Source: Paraburkholderia rhizosphaerae (lineage in GTDB: Bacteria > Pseudomonadota > Gammaproteobacteria > Burkholderiales > Burkholderiaceae). Taken from it: 64,000 nucleotides of DNA. The stretch's first letter is position 1; each line of letters begins with the position of its first letter. Both the position numbers and the translations under genes were made by a program. The notes beneath the pieces are model-generated. The model had not been told where the DNA came from and ran no database searches. It saw nothing but the letters and a program-made list of their open reading frames with translations. Positions 8,166-16,262 of the stretch are shown here, piece by piece. Where the stretch lies: contig NZ_SORE01000030.1 of assembly GCF_004366595.1 (NCBI RefSeq), positions 1 through 64,000 of the forward strand. Direction: 5' to 3'.

Positions 8166-9328
8166 CAGAACGAACGCGGCAGACCGAGAATATGCTCGGC
8201 CACGTACGACAGAATCAGGTTCGTCGAGATCGGCGCAACCTGATACAGGCGTGTTTCGCGGAACTTGCGCTCGACGTCATATTCGCTTGCGAAGCCGAAC
8301 CCGCCGTGAAATTGCAGACACGCATTGGCCGCTTCCCACGATGCGTCCGCGGCGAGCAGCTTGGCCATATTCGCCTGCGCGCCGCACGGCTCCTGCGCGT
8401 CGAAGCGGCGCGCCGCTTCGAAACGCATCAGGCTGGCCGCCTCGACATTGACGAACGAGCGCGCGATCGGAAACTGCACGCCCTGGTTCTGCCCGATCGG
8501 TCGGCCGAACACGATCCGTTCTTTCGCATACTGCGAGACCTTGTCGACGAACCAGTAGCCGTCGCCGATACATTCGGCGGCGATCAGCGTTCGTTCGGCG
8601 TTCAGTCCGTCGAGAATGTATTTGAAGCCCTTGCCCTCTTCGCCGATCAGGTTTTCCGCGGGAATTTCGAGGTTATCGAAGAACAGCTCGTTGGTCTCGT
8701 GATTGACCATATTCGCAATCGTCTGCACCGACAGCCCATGGCCGATCGCGTCGCGCAAATCGACGATAAAAATCGACATCCCTTCCGATTTGCGCTGCAC
8801 ATCCGCAAGCGGCGTCGTGCGCGCGAGCAGGATCATCAGGTCTGAATGCTGGACGCGCGAAATCCATACCTTCTGGCCGTTTACAACATAACGATCGCCG
8901 CGCCGCACCGCGGTCGTCTTGATCTTCGTCGTATCGGTGCCGGTGGTCGGCTCGGTCACCCCCATCGACTGCAAACGCAGTTCGCCGCTCGCGATCTTCG
9001 GCAAATAGCGTTGCTTCTGCTCCTGCGAACCGTGCCGCAGCAGCGTACCCATGTTGTACATCTGCCCATGGCACGCGCCCGAGTTGCCACCCGCGCGGTT
9101 GATCTCTTCCATGATCACCGACGCTTCAGTCAGGCCGAGGCCCGAGCCGCCGTATTCCTGCGGAATCAGCGCGGCGAGCCAGCCGGCCTTGGTCAATGCA
9201 TCGACGAACGCTTCCGGATAGCCGCGCGCTTCGTCGATCTTGCGGAAGTATTCCGCGGGGAACTGCTGGCACAAGTCGCGCACCGCTTCGCGGATGTCGG
9301 CGAATGAATCTGAATGGGTGGTCTGCAT
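8165..9328 (-). CDS. Acyl-CoA dehydrogenase of the itaconate-type operon
   Basis: A 387-aa flavoprotein of usual length. It shows the FAD/substrate signature QSMGVTEPTTGTD, NGQKVWISR, the FGRPIGQNQGVQ segment and FHGGFGFASEYDVERKFRETRL. The position of the usual catalytic glutamate near the C-terminus is Gln363 (LYQVAPIS in place of IYEGT). A glutamate is available at E245 (LNAERTLIA), where isovaleryl- and long-chain acyl-CoA dehydrogenases keep theirs. Electrons would go to ETF. Its job in the pathway is not obvious, because itaconate breakdown needs no oxidation step; it may handle a related methylated or saturated dicarboxyl-CoA. It lies between the hydratase and CoA-transferase genes. 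Confidence 0.88.
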   Translation of the reverse strand: MQTTHSDSFADIREAVRDLCQQFPAEYFRKIDEARGYPEAFVDALTKAGWLAALIPQEYGGSGLGLTEASVIMEEINRAGGNSGACHGQMYNMGTLLRHGSQEQKQRYLPKIASGELRLQSMGVTEPTTGTDTTKIKTTAVRRGDRYVVNGQKVWISRVQHSDLMILLARTTPLADVQRKSEGMSIFIVDLRDAIGHGLSVQTIANMVNHETNELFFDNLEIPAENLIGEEGKGFKYILDGLNAERTLIAAECIGDGYWFVDKVSQYAKERIVFGRPIGQNQGVQFPIARSFVNVEAASLMRFEAARRFDAQEPCGAQANMAKLLAADASWEAANACLQFHGGFGFASEYDVERKFRETRLYQVAPISTNLILSYVAEHILGLPRSF

Positions 9329-9377
9329 GATCGAATAACAGCAATCGGTTGAAAGTCAGGCGCAGCGGTGGAGGCGG

Positions 9378-10220
9378 TCAGGCCAGTTGCGCGGTCGCGC
9401 GCATCGTCAGATAGCCTTCGTGGTCCTTCGCCCAGAGTTCGACGGTCTTGCCGTCGGCGGACGGCACACCGCATACGGTGAATGGACGATTCGCGAAGGT
9501 CGGGCGCTGCGCGCGAAATTCGAACCGGCGCACGACGGCATCGGGTTGCTCGCGGTGCACGAGGTCGATCAGAAACGTCGCGATCAGCGGCCCATGCACG
9601 ACCAGATCCGGATAGCCCTCTTCCTTCGTCACGTACGGGTAGTCGTAGTGAATCCGGTGACCGTTGAAGGTCAGTGCCGAGTAGCGGAACAGCATCACCG
9701 GGTCGGGATGAATCTCGCGGCTCCAGCGTTCGCCGTCCGGCGCCCGCTCGGCTTGCCTGGCCCCCTCCGACGGCGACGGCGGATCGCGATAGACAATGTC
9801 CTGCTCTTCTTCAACCGCGACGCGTCCCGCTTGCGCAACGCGGTGCGACACCGTGACGAACACGAGCTTGCCGGTGCGGCCGGCCTTTTCGCTGACTTTT
9901 TCGATGGTCGATGTGCGTGTCGCGATATCGCCCATTTCGAGCGGCGCGTGGAAAGTCAGGCGGCCGCCCGCCCACATGCGCCGCGGCAACGCCACCGGCG
10001 GCAGAAAGCCGCCGCGCTTCGGATGACCATCCGCGCCGACTGCGGAAAACGGCGACACCGGCAGAAAGTACAACCAGTGCCAAAGCGGCGGGACCGCGCC
10101 CGGCGGGACGGCCCGCTCGAGCGTGGCCGCCAGCGCGGTGACGGGATAGGCGCACAGGTAGTCGTCGTGGGATTCGCTGCGTCCTACCCACGCGTCGAGT
10201 GACGGATTCGGTTCTGACAT
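9378..10220 (-). CDS. ich: Double hot-dog MaoC-like hydratase, probable itaconyl-CoA/mesaconyl-C4-CoA hydratase
   Basis: A 280-aa protein of the mesaconyl-C4-CoA/itaconyl-CoA hydratase type. It has an N-terminal FAS1-dehydratase-like half (PLWHWLYFLP, GGFLPPVALPRRMWAGG) and a C-terminal half with RYSALTFNGHRIHYDYPY and YPDLVVHGPLIA, the hydratase active-site region. It would hydrate itaconyl-CoA to citramalyl-CoA, the substrate of the lyase at 4699-5511. It is the first gene of the operon, with a GGAGA ribosome site 6 nt before the ATG at 10220. The following gene starts 49 bp after its stop. Confidence in the fold is high; substrate choice comes from the gene neighbourhood. Confidence 0.85.
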   Translation of the reverse strand: MSEPNPSLDAWVGRSESHDDYLCAYPVTALAATLERAVPPGAVPPLWHWLYFLPVSPFSAVGADGHPKRGGFLPPVALPRRMWAGGRLTFHAPLEMGDIATRTSTIEKVSEKAGRTGKLVFVTVSHRVAQAGRVAVEEEQDIVYRDPPSPSEGARQAERAPDGERWSREIHPDPVMLFRYSALTFNGHRIHYDYPYVTKEEGYPDLVVHGPLIATFLIDLVHREQPDAVVRRFEFRAQRPTFANRPFTVCGVPSADGKTVELWAKDHEGYLTMRATAQLA

Positions 10221-10543
10221 GCGTGTCTCCAGCCAATATGCGGGTTTGGTGACAACTATGCACCGCGCGCCGGGCTTTTCGAAGTTGTTATTTCTTAAGG
10301 GCGCGTTCGGGTTTTATTAATTCCGTTACTGCTTGAGACGGGTATACCGGCCGCGTGTTGCGCCGCCCTCACCCGCGTACGCACCCGCTCTGCCGCGCCA
10401 GGCTTGCCATTTCCGGGGCGCAAAAGCTTTTCTATCCCGGTTGCTGACTTCTTCTCGTTTGCGACAAAGCGCCGCAAAACCGATAGTGCTTTCACTGAAA
10501 GCCCAATTCACTTGCGCTTTTCCACTAACGGATGGAGAGCATC
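10221..10543. promoter_or_regulatory. Divergent region between the itaconate-type operon and a broken SDR gene
   Basis: The region must hold the promoter of the minus-strand operon starting at 10220. Bases 10275-10325 are AT-rich and contain CTTCGAAG and CTTAAG, short palindromes that could belong to a LysR-type binding site. I could not place a convincing sigma-70 promoter. No LysR gene lies directly next to it, unlike the P. aeruginosa cluster. No coding sequence is visible. Confidence 0.4.
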
Positions 10544-10710
10544 ATGAAGCTGAAAGATAAGTGAAGTCGGCGCGCCGGGCTTGTCGATCCTGTCGGCGAC
10601 AAAGGCCGCGGTGCGCTCCCTCGTCCGTTCGCGCGGCGCGGAACTGGCGCCGCGCGGCATCCGCGTGAACGCGGTAAGCCCCGGCCCGATCGCGACGCCG
10701 TTTCATGACC
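10544..10710 (+). pseudogene. Short-chain dehydrogenase/reductase remnant with internal deletion
   Basis: A ribosome site (GGAGAG) and ATG at 10544 begin MKLKDK, a typical SDR start, but the frame stops at once. In a different frame, from about 10566, the text VGAPGLSILSATKAAVRSL...PRGIRVNAVSPGPIATPFHD reads as an SDR catalytic-to-substrate loop region. It covers the SxxK helix and the PG motif. Similarity ends near 10710. The Rossmann half and active-site Ser/Tyr segment are missing, so an internal deletion joined the first codons to the last third and the 3' end is also lost. It was probably once controlled from the same divergent region as the catabolic operon. Confidence 0.85.
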
Positions 10711-10869
10711 CAGATCTAGCTTACCGTTGCGGACGCAACCAACGATTTGCTCGTCGTGCGCTTTGGCAAGCGTGACGCACGCGTTCCAATTTCGCACACC
10801 GCACTGCAACACCGCCGCTGCGAGCACACTGCACGCGACGGCGGTGTTTTGCGTAAAATCGGCATGCCC

Positions 10870-10919
10870 AAGCGAATCCAAGCGAATCCAAGCGAATCCA
10901 ATCGAAGCCAATCGAAGCC
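10870..10919 (+). repeat. Five-unit 10-bp tandem repeat upstream of the YcaQ-like gene
   Basis: Three exact copies of AAGCGAATCC (10870-10899) are followed by two exact copies of AATCGAAGCC (10900-10919). The two unit types differ by only a few bases. The array ends 19 bp before the ATG at 10939, so it falls in the leader or promoter of that gene. A 10-bp period is close to one helical turn. Confidence 0.95.
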
Positions 10920-10938
10920 GAATCGCCATCAGACGATC

Positions 10939-12099
10939 ATGCCGCGCACGTCCACCCTGCCTGCTCCCGCCGCCATCACGCAAGCCGACGCGCGACGCAT
11001 CTGGCTGCACGCGCAGCGGCTCGACACGCCGGAGCCGTTCGGCGCCGATGCGAACGCAACGCTCGCCGCGATCGAACATCTCGGCTACGTGCAGATCGAT
11101 ACGATCAATGTGATCGAGCGCTGCCACCACCATATTCTGTGGAGCCGCATCCCCCAGTACAGGCGCGAGCACCTGTATCAGGCGCAAAGCGTCGACAAGA
11201 CGGTTTTCGAATACTGGACCCATGCGCTGTCGTACGTGCCGACCCGCGACCTCAAGTACTACCTCGCAGATATGAAGTTGCATCAGACCACGCCGAAGAC
11301 CTGGTTCAACTCGGTCACGCCGGCGGATCTGCGCAAAGTCGTCACGCGCATTCGCAAGAACGGCGCGTTGTCGATCCGCGATATCGACGACGATATCCCG
11401 GTCGAAAAAGACCACCCGTGGGCAAGCCGCAAGCCATCGAAACGCGCGCTGCAACTCGCGTTCTTTATCGGCAAGCTGACCGTCAGCGAACGCTCTGGCA
11501 TGCTGAAGACTTACGAGCTGATCGACCGTCATTTCAACTGGGAGCGGCCGCCGAAGCGCGCAACGGAAAAAGAGACCACCGATTATCTGCTTGAGCGCGC
11601 ATTGCGCTCGCAGGGTGTGGTGAGCCTCGACTCGGTGTGTCACCTGAACGCGAAACGCAAGCCGCTGGTGCGCGCGGCAATCGATATGCGCGTGAAAAAG
11701 GGGCTGCTCGTGCCGGTGACGATCGAAGGCGCGGGCAAGATCGAGCATTGGGCCGCACCGCAAACACTGGCCGAGATTCCCGCGCAAGCGGAAGGCGTGC
11801 ATCTCCTGTCGCCGTTCGATCCGCTGATCATCCAGCGCAAACGGCTCAGTCTGCTGTTCGGCTACGAACATCGCTTCGAAGCGTATGTGCCGAAGGAAAA
11901 GCGCGTGTACGGTTACTTTGCGTTGCCGGTGCTTGTCGATGGCGAAATTGTCGCGGTAATCGACCTGAAGGCCGATCGCGAGCGCCGCGCGCTGCAAATC
12001 CAGCAATGGAGCTGGATCGGCACGCGCAAAAGGCAACCGCTGAAGGCCGCAATCGAAAGCAGACTGCACAGCTTCGAGCAATTCCAGTTCGCTTCCTGA
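10939..12099 (+). CDS. YcaQ/AlkX-family winged-helix DNA glycosylase (interstrand crosslink repair type)
   Basis: A 386-aa protein of the HTH_42 (YcaQ) family, which unhooks DNA interstrand crosslinks or removes bulky alkylated bases. The diagnostic segment LGYVQIDTINVIERCHHHILWSRI carries the QxD-type catalytic motif (QID). Later come HALSYVPTRDL, the winged-helix region and LLSPFDPLIIQRKRLSLLFGYEHRFEAYVP, a conserved C-terminal block. The ATG at 10939 is chosen because it begins the family's usual N-terminus; the frame stays open further upstream through the tandem repeat, which is unlikely to be coding. It stands alone between a broken SDR gene and a LysR gene on the same strand. Confidence 0.88.
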   Translation: MPRTSTLPAPAAITQADARRIWLHAQRLDTPEPFGADANATLAAIEHLGYVQIDTINVIERCHHHILWSRIPQYRREHLYQAQSVDKTVFEYWTHALSYVPTRDLKYYLADMKLHQTTPKTWFNSVTPADLRKVVTRIRKNGALSIRDIDDDIPVEKDHPWASRKPSKRALQLAFFIGKLTVSERSGMLKTYELIDRHFNWERPPKRATEKETTDYLLERALRSQGVVSLDSVCHLNAKRKPLVRAAIDMRVKKGLLVPVTIEGAGKIEHWAAPQTLAEIPAQAEGVHLLSPFDPLIIQRKRLSLLFGYEHRFEAYVPKEKRVYGYFALPVLVDGEIVAVIDLKADRERRALQIQQWSWIGTRKRQPLKAAIESRLHSFEQFQFAS

Positions 12100-12244
12100 T
12101 GGCCGATGCGGGTGCTCGATCTGACCGATGCGCAGTTCCCGGCTGCCGGCCTCGTGCTGAGGGTCGACGCTCGCGCGGCGTCACGCAAGTGGTAAGCTCG
12201 GACACCCCGTAAACCGCGGCAAAACAGCGCCCGAGGCCCTCCCG

Positions 12245-13177
12245 ATGCAACGACAATTCGACGACCTTCTGCTGGGCAGCATCGAACTCTTTTGCCTTGC
12301 CGCGGAACTCGGCAGCTTCACGCTGGCCGCGACTGCCGCGAGCGTCACGCCGGCGGCGGTCAGCCGCTCGATTGCGCGGCTCGAGGAACGGCTCGGTGTG
12401 CGGCTTTTTGTACGCACGACGCGCCAGATCCGTCTGACCGACGCCGGGCGCCACTATTTCGAACAATGCCGGGCGGCGCTTAATCAGCTGGTCGACGCCG
12501 AGCGCGAAGTGACCGGCCAGCAGACCACGCCGAGCGGCCTGCTGCGCATCAGCATGCCGACACCGTACGGGCACTATCGGGTGCTGCCAGTGCTCGCCGA
12601 GTTTCGCGCGCGCTTTCCGAACGTGCAGGTCGAAACGCACCTGAGCAACCGCAATATCGACTTCGCCGATGAAGCGTTCGATCTGGCGATTCGCGGCAAG
12701 GCGCCGGTCGATTCGACCCTGATCGCACGTAAGCTCGAAGACGCGGAACTGGTGATTGTCGCGTCGCCCGCCTATCTGAAGCGCGCGGGCACGCCGCAAT
12801 CGATCGACGAGTTGCAGATGCACGATTGCATCCAGTTCGAATTGCCGAGTAGCGGCCGTCCGGTCCCGTGGATTTTCAACGACAACGGTGAAGAGCTCGA
12901 ACTGGTGCCGCATGGCGGCTACGGCGCGTCGGGCGATGTGCTGGCCGGCGCGACGCTCGCGCGTCACGACGCCGGTCTGTTTCAGACGTACCGGTTCGTG
13001 GTCGAAAGCGATTTGCGTGAAGGACGGCTCGTCGAAGTGCTGCGGGATAAGGGGGGGCGCTCGCGGCCGTTTATTCTGCTGTACCCGCATGCACGGCACC
13101 TGTCGTCGCGGGTGCGCGCGTTCGTCGACTTCCTGGTGGACAAGCTCGCGGTGCGGGGGTCGCCCAGCGCCACGTGA
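12245..13177 (+). CDS. LysR-family transcriptional regulator
   Basis: A 310-aa LysR protein. The N-terminal winged helix-turn-helix is clear (FCLAAELGSFTLAATAASVTPAAVSRSIARLEERLGVRLFVRTTR), followed by TDAGRHYFEQC and a periplasmic-binding-like effector domain from about residue 95. It is of the CrgA-like subtype (GLLRISMPTPYGHYRVLPVL). Its partner genes are not obvious: it lies downstream of the YcaQ-like gene on the same strand and convergent with an exported protein. The itaconate-type operon about 2 kb away lacks an adjacent regulator and is a possible target, which is speculation. Confidence 0.9.
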   Translation: MQRQFDDLLLGSIELFCLAAELGSFTLAATAASVTPAAVSRSIARLEERLGVRLFVRTTRQIRLTDAGRHYFEQCRAALNQLVDAEREVTGQQTTPSGLLRISMPTPYGHYRVLPVLAEFRARFPNVQVETHLSNRNIDFADEAFDLAIRGKAPVDSTLIARKLEDAELVIVASPAYLKRAGTPQSIDELQMHDCIQFELPSSGRPVPWIFNDNGEELELVPHGGYGASGDVLAGATLARHDAGLFQTYRFVVESDLREGRLVEVLRDKGGRSRPFILLYPHARHLSSRVRAFVDFLVDKLAVRGSPSAT

Positions 13178-13267
13178 AGTGCGGCGCGCGCGGCCGCCGC
13201 ATTGCCGCCGCTACCGTCTTCGCACCTTCGTTGCACCAGCCGCAGGCCGCTGCGCCGTAGCAGCAGG

Positions 13268-14023
13268 CTACTTCGTCAGGCGCAGCTTCGTCGACAGCAC
13301 ACTGCCGTCGCTGACGTCGATCAGCCAGACCTCATCGACATCCGCGTGCAGCGTCGACGTGCGCGTCGTGATGTCGGTGGGTTCGTCGTCGGTCGGGTCC
13401 TGATGATCGTGCCGGTCGGTCAGATACGGCGGCACCAGATGACATACCAGCGCAATCGCGAAATCGCCGTTGGCCGCGTCGAATGCGGACTTCGACAGCT
13501 TGAGCCGGCCCTGCGCGGTGGCCCGCTTACCTGCTGTTACCAGCTCGATTCGGTCGACGGTCTGCACGTAGCCTTTCGCCTTCGCGTCGGGCGCAATCAC
13601 GAGGCGCCGGCCGCTGGATCCGGTGACCGTTTTCTTCAGCACAATGTAGCCGGGCCGGTCGTCGTCGGCGAGCGGCACGTCCACTTTCAGGAGCCGTGTG
13701 CGCGCCTGGTAAAGAATACCAAGCGGCGCATTCACGACGAACACGAAGCTGCGCTCCTGAGGGTCGACGCCGGACGCGGCGTGGGCACGCGACGCGCGAT
13801 GCGGCAGCTCGGCGACGAATTCGCGCAGGCGGGTCGTCACCGAACGCTTACCGGCGTCTTCCGGCTTGCCGGTCAACGCGGCGCGCACGGCCATCGGGTC
13901 GTCGCTGTGGAATGTGGCATCCGGCTTCTGCTGCGCGGCAACGCTGCTCGCGCAAAACATCAGCGTCAACGCAAGCGCCGCGAAACATGGCCATGGCCGT
14001 ATGTGGATCACCCTTTGCAACAC
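13268..14023 (-). CDS. Exported protein of unknown function
   Basis: About 251 aa. The frame is open for another ~150 codons upstream, but that part is Arg/Cys-rich and unlike protein. The likely start is a GTG at 14023 (or 14011), just after a G-rich stretch. It is followed by a signal peptide (RPWPCFAALALTLMFCASSVAAQQ) with cleavage after AAQ or VAA. The mature part holds FVFVVNAPLGILYQARTRLLKVDV, RPGYIVLKKTVTG and a C-terminal beta-rich segment DEVWLIDVSDGSVLSTKLRL. I do not recognise a family. It is probably periplasmic and faces the LysR gene convergently. Confidence 0.65.
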   Translation of the reverse strand: MLQRVIHIRPWPCFAALALTLMFCASSVAAQQKPDATFHSDDPMAVRAALTGKPEDAGKRSVTTRLREFVAELPHRASRAHAASGVDPQERSFVFVVNAPLGILYQARTRLLKVDVPLADDDRPGYIVLKKTVTGSSGRRLVIAPDAKAKGYVQTVDRIELVTAGKRATAQGRLKLSKSAFDAANGDFAIALVCHLVPPYLTDRHDHQDPTDDEPTDITTRTSTLHADVDEVWLIDVSDGSVLSTKLRLTK

Positions 14024-14247
14024 GCCCCCCGCTTTTATCCGGTTGTTATGACAAAAGAGGCGCCATCTTGCACTATGCGATTCGTCGTGCCGACGCCTCG
14101 CGCGCGGGTGATTGAACCTGGGATCGATCCCGGAATCGGAGCTCCGGTTGGACTGACAGTCCGCCTCTGTTCCCGCGCGCAGCGCACAGTCTATTGTAAG
14201 ACTGCCGTATTTGCAGCACCGGCAGCTTTGCGGCCGCTGCGCCCCGT

Positions 14248-14430
14248 CTAACGGTGACCCGCTTCGTCGATCATCCACTCCTTGAACGCAACGATCGGCG
14301 GCGTCTGCGCGGTTTCTTTCCGGTGCACCACATAGTAGGCATGCAATTCGTCCGCTGCGCCCACGTAGCTCAGGTGGCGCGCTACGGCTTCGAAGGCTCG
14401 CAGCGCATTCAGGTGTTGGGGCACGCGCAT
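14248..14430 (-). pseudogene. LysR (GcvA-type) regulator remnant with in-frame internal deletion
   Basis: The 60-aa frame starts with MRVPQHLNALRAFEAVARHLSYVGAADELH, the beginning of a GcvA-like LysR helix-turn-helix. It then runs straight into AYYVVHRKETAQTPPIVAFKEWMIDEA, the very C-terminus of the same family. About 230-240 central residues are gone, but the frame is kept. Such a protein would have half a DNA-binding helix and no effector domain, so it is almost certainly dead. Confidence 0.85.
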
Positions 14431-14552
14431 GCAAAGCGTGGAGTCTCGTTGTGCAGAAGCGCTTCATGTTGACAGTCCGTCAACGCCCAGTCAATCACGC
14501 CATCGGTCGTGCGTGTGCGGCATGCGAAGCGCCGCGCGCGCGGCCGGTACGC

Positions 14553-14681
14553 CTACTGGATGCAGATCCGGCTCAGATCGACGGTACGCCGGTACACGTT
14601 CTTGTTCAGCCACGGCACGAATGTGTACTCGTCGTACGCGTTGCTTCCGATGTAGATCCAATGATGAAGAACGTTCAGCAT
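14553..14681 (-). CDS. Possible 42-aa small protein
   Basis: A short frame starts at ATG 14681 with a good ribosome site (GGAGG, 4-5 nt spacing). It encodes MLNVLHHWIYIGSNAYDEYTF then VPWLNKNVYRRTVDLSRICIQ. Composition is protein-like (aromatic, few rare codons), but I recognise no family. It sits in a zone of gene fragments, so it may be the 5' part of a broken gene instead of a functional microprotein. Confidence 0.4.
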   Translation of the reverse strand: MLNVLHHWIYIGSNAYDEYTFVPWLNKNVYRRTVDLSRICIQ

Positions 14682-15239
14682 GACAGCCTCCAGACCCAAC
14701 GGGCCGCGGATGTCAGGCCCTATGAACCAAGCTTAGACATCCTTTGCGAAGCCGGCCATTGTCGGTGAGTGTCGTCCAATCGTTCATCTGCATAGCGGCC
14801 ACATACTCGCGTATAGGCCCGTCATGCAATGGTTGCGCGGTGCGCGGCAGCGCGTCGGGAAGGAATAAACCTGTGGGTACGCGTGGTGAACGAAGGCCAA
14901 TTTACAGCATTGCGTCTCGCCTTTTCCACGTAACCTGCATGTAACCGTTAATCTCGACGATGGTTACGATAACGTGTCAACCGGCGTTCGAACAAAGCGC
15001 GAATGACAGGCTGAATGACAGGCTATTTGCAAGTTTTCGCGGCACATAGCCGCGTTGCAGCGCGCATTGCAGGCGCCGCATTCGCCGCAAACGGTGCCGA
15101 CACCGCACAGCCCGCGCGGCTCATATCGTTGCACGATCAACCAGAGCATTCGCTTCATTGCAACGGCGCGGAGCTAGCGAACCCATGCACCGTGTCACGA
15201 ATGTTGCACACGCAACGAAGCGAACGCCCCGCGAGCCGG
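14682..15239. other. Gene-poor debris zone
   Basis: No intact gene is visible in this 558-bp stretch. On the minus strand, 14713-14901 stays open without a start codon and reads like the C-terminal end of a protein (LPDALPRTAQPLHDGPIREY then VAAMQMNDWTTLTDNGRL). I cannot name it. At 15001-15024 there is a 12-bp tandem duplication. A 64-codon minus-strand frame at 14964-15158 is cysteine-rich but lacks a ribosome site. The zone probably marks decayed genes. Confidence 0.5.
15001..15024 (+). repeat. 12-bp tandem duplication
   Basis: GAATGACAGGCT occurs twice back to back (15001-15012 and 15013-15024), exactly. It is a simple local duplication in non-coding sequence. Confidence 0.9.
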
Positions 15240-16262
15240 TTACTGTCCGAACCCTTCGAGCACGATCTTGCCCTTCGCGCGATGGCTTTCCAGCAGTTGA
15301 TGCGCGCGCCGCAGGTTCTCCGCGTTGATCTTGCCGAAATGCTCGCCCGTGGTGGTCTTCAGCATGCCGCTATCCACGAGTTCGGCGACCTTGCAGAGAA
15401 TGTCGTGCTGCCGGATCACATCGGGCGTGTCATAAAGCGAGCGGGTGTACATCAATTCCCAATGCAGCGACGCGCTCTTGCGCTTGAGCAAGCGCACATC
15501 GATCATTTCCGGGTCGTCGATCAGGCTCAACCGCCCTTGCGGCGCAAGCGCCTCGACGATCTGCGCGAAATGCTGGTCGGTATGCGTGAGCGACGCGATG
15601 TATTGCGCTTCGCGAACGCCGATGCGCGCCATCTCTTCGGCGATCGGCTTTGCATGGTCGATCACATGGTGCGCGCCGAGATCCTTCACCCACTGTTGCG
15701 TTTCCGCGCGCGACGCGGTGCCGATCACGGTCAGCCCGGTCAACTTGCGCGCGAGTTGAACCATGATCGAGCCGACGCCACCGGCGGCGCCGGTAATCAG
15801 CAGCGCACCGCCATTGGCCGTGTCGCCGAGCGTCGGCACTTGCAGCCGGTCGAACAGCATTTCCCACGCGGTCACCGCGGTAAGCGGCAACGAAGCGGCC
15901 GCCGCGAAGTCGATGCTGTCCGGCATGCGCCCGACAATGCGCTCATCGACCGCGTGCAGTTCGCTGTTGGTGCCCGGTCGCATCAGCGTGCCCGCATACC
16001 AGACGCGATCGCCCGGTTTGAACAGCGTGACCTTCGAACCAACGCTGCGCACGACGCCCGCCGCGTCCCAGCCCAGCACCACCGGCACATTGCCTTCGGC
16101 CTTGCGGCTCTTGCGCACTTTGGTATCGACCGGGTTCACCGATACCGCGCGAACCTCGACGATCAAATCGCGTTCGCCCGCTTGCGGCTCCGGCAGTTCG
16201 ATATCGATCAGCGCCTTCGGATCGGTGATGGCGAGAGGCTCGTAATAACCCACTGCTTTCAT
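15240..16262 (-). CDS. Zinc-independent alcohol dehydrogenase/quinone oxidoreductase (MDR superfamily)
   Basis: A 340-aa medium-chain dehydrogenase/reductase. It shows a GroES-like N-terminal domain (VRAVSVNPVDTKVR, PVVLGWDAAGVV, GDRVWYAG) and the nucleotide-binding motif LLITGAAGGVGSIMVQLARKL. The zinc ligands of true alcohol dehydrogenases are absent, placing it in the quinone oxidoreductase/zinc-type-ADH-like branch that uses NADPH to reduce quinones or enones. The ATG at 16262 has GGAGAAA upstream. No operon partner is apparent: the next gene on the strand lies 260 bp away. Confidence 0.88.
   Translation of the reverse strand: MKAVGYYEPLAITDPKALIDIELPEPQAGERDLIVEVRAVSVNPVDTKVRKSRKAEGNVPVVLGWDAAGVVRSVGSKVTLFKPGDRVWYAGTLMRPGTNSELHAVDERIVGRMPDSIDFAAAASLPLTAVTAWEMLFDRLQVPTLGDTANGGALLITGAAGGVGSIMVQLARKLTGLTVIGTASRAETQQWVKDLGAHHVIDHAKPIAEEMARIGVREAQYIASLTHTDQHFAQIVEALAPQGRLSLIDDPEMIDVRLLKRKSASLHWELMYTRSLYDTPDVIRQHDILCKVAELVDSGMLKTTTGEHFGKINAENLRRAHQLLESHRAKGKIVLEGFGQ

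Noticed and set aside
10870..10919. Possible CRISPR-like array
   Set aside because: The 10-bp units are contiguous with no spacers, and no cas genes are present.
10525..12081. 518-codon minus-strand frame over the YcaQ-like gene
   Set aside because: Reads through the tandem repeat and broken SDR; Arg/His/Gln-rich shadow of the plus-strand glycosylase gene.
14089..14210. Cluster of small hairpins (GGGATCGATCCC, GGACT/AGTCC, CAGTCT/AGACTG) as a tRNA or small RNA
   Set aside because: No cloverleaf, anticodon arm or T-loop consensus can be assembled; more likely leftovers near the broken LysR gene.
14964..15158. Cysteine-rich 64-codon minus-strand frame as a real metal-binding peptide
   Set aside because: No ribosome site, and part of the cysteine pattern comes from the 12-bp tandem duplication; kept only as an observation in the debris zone.
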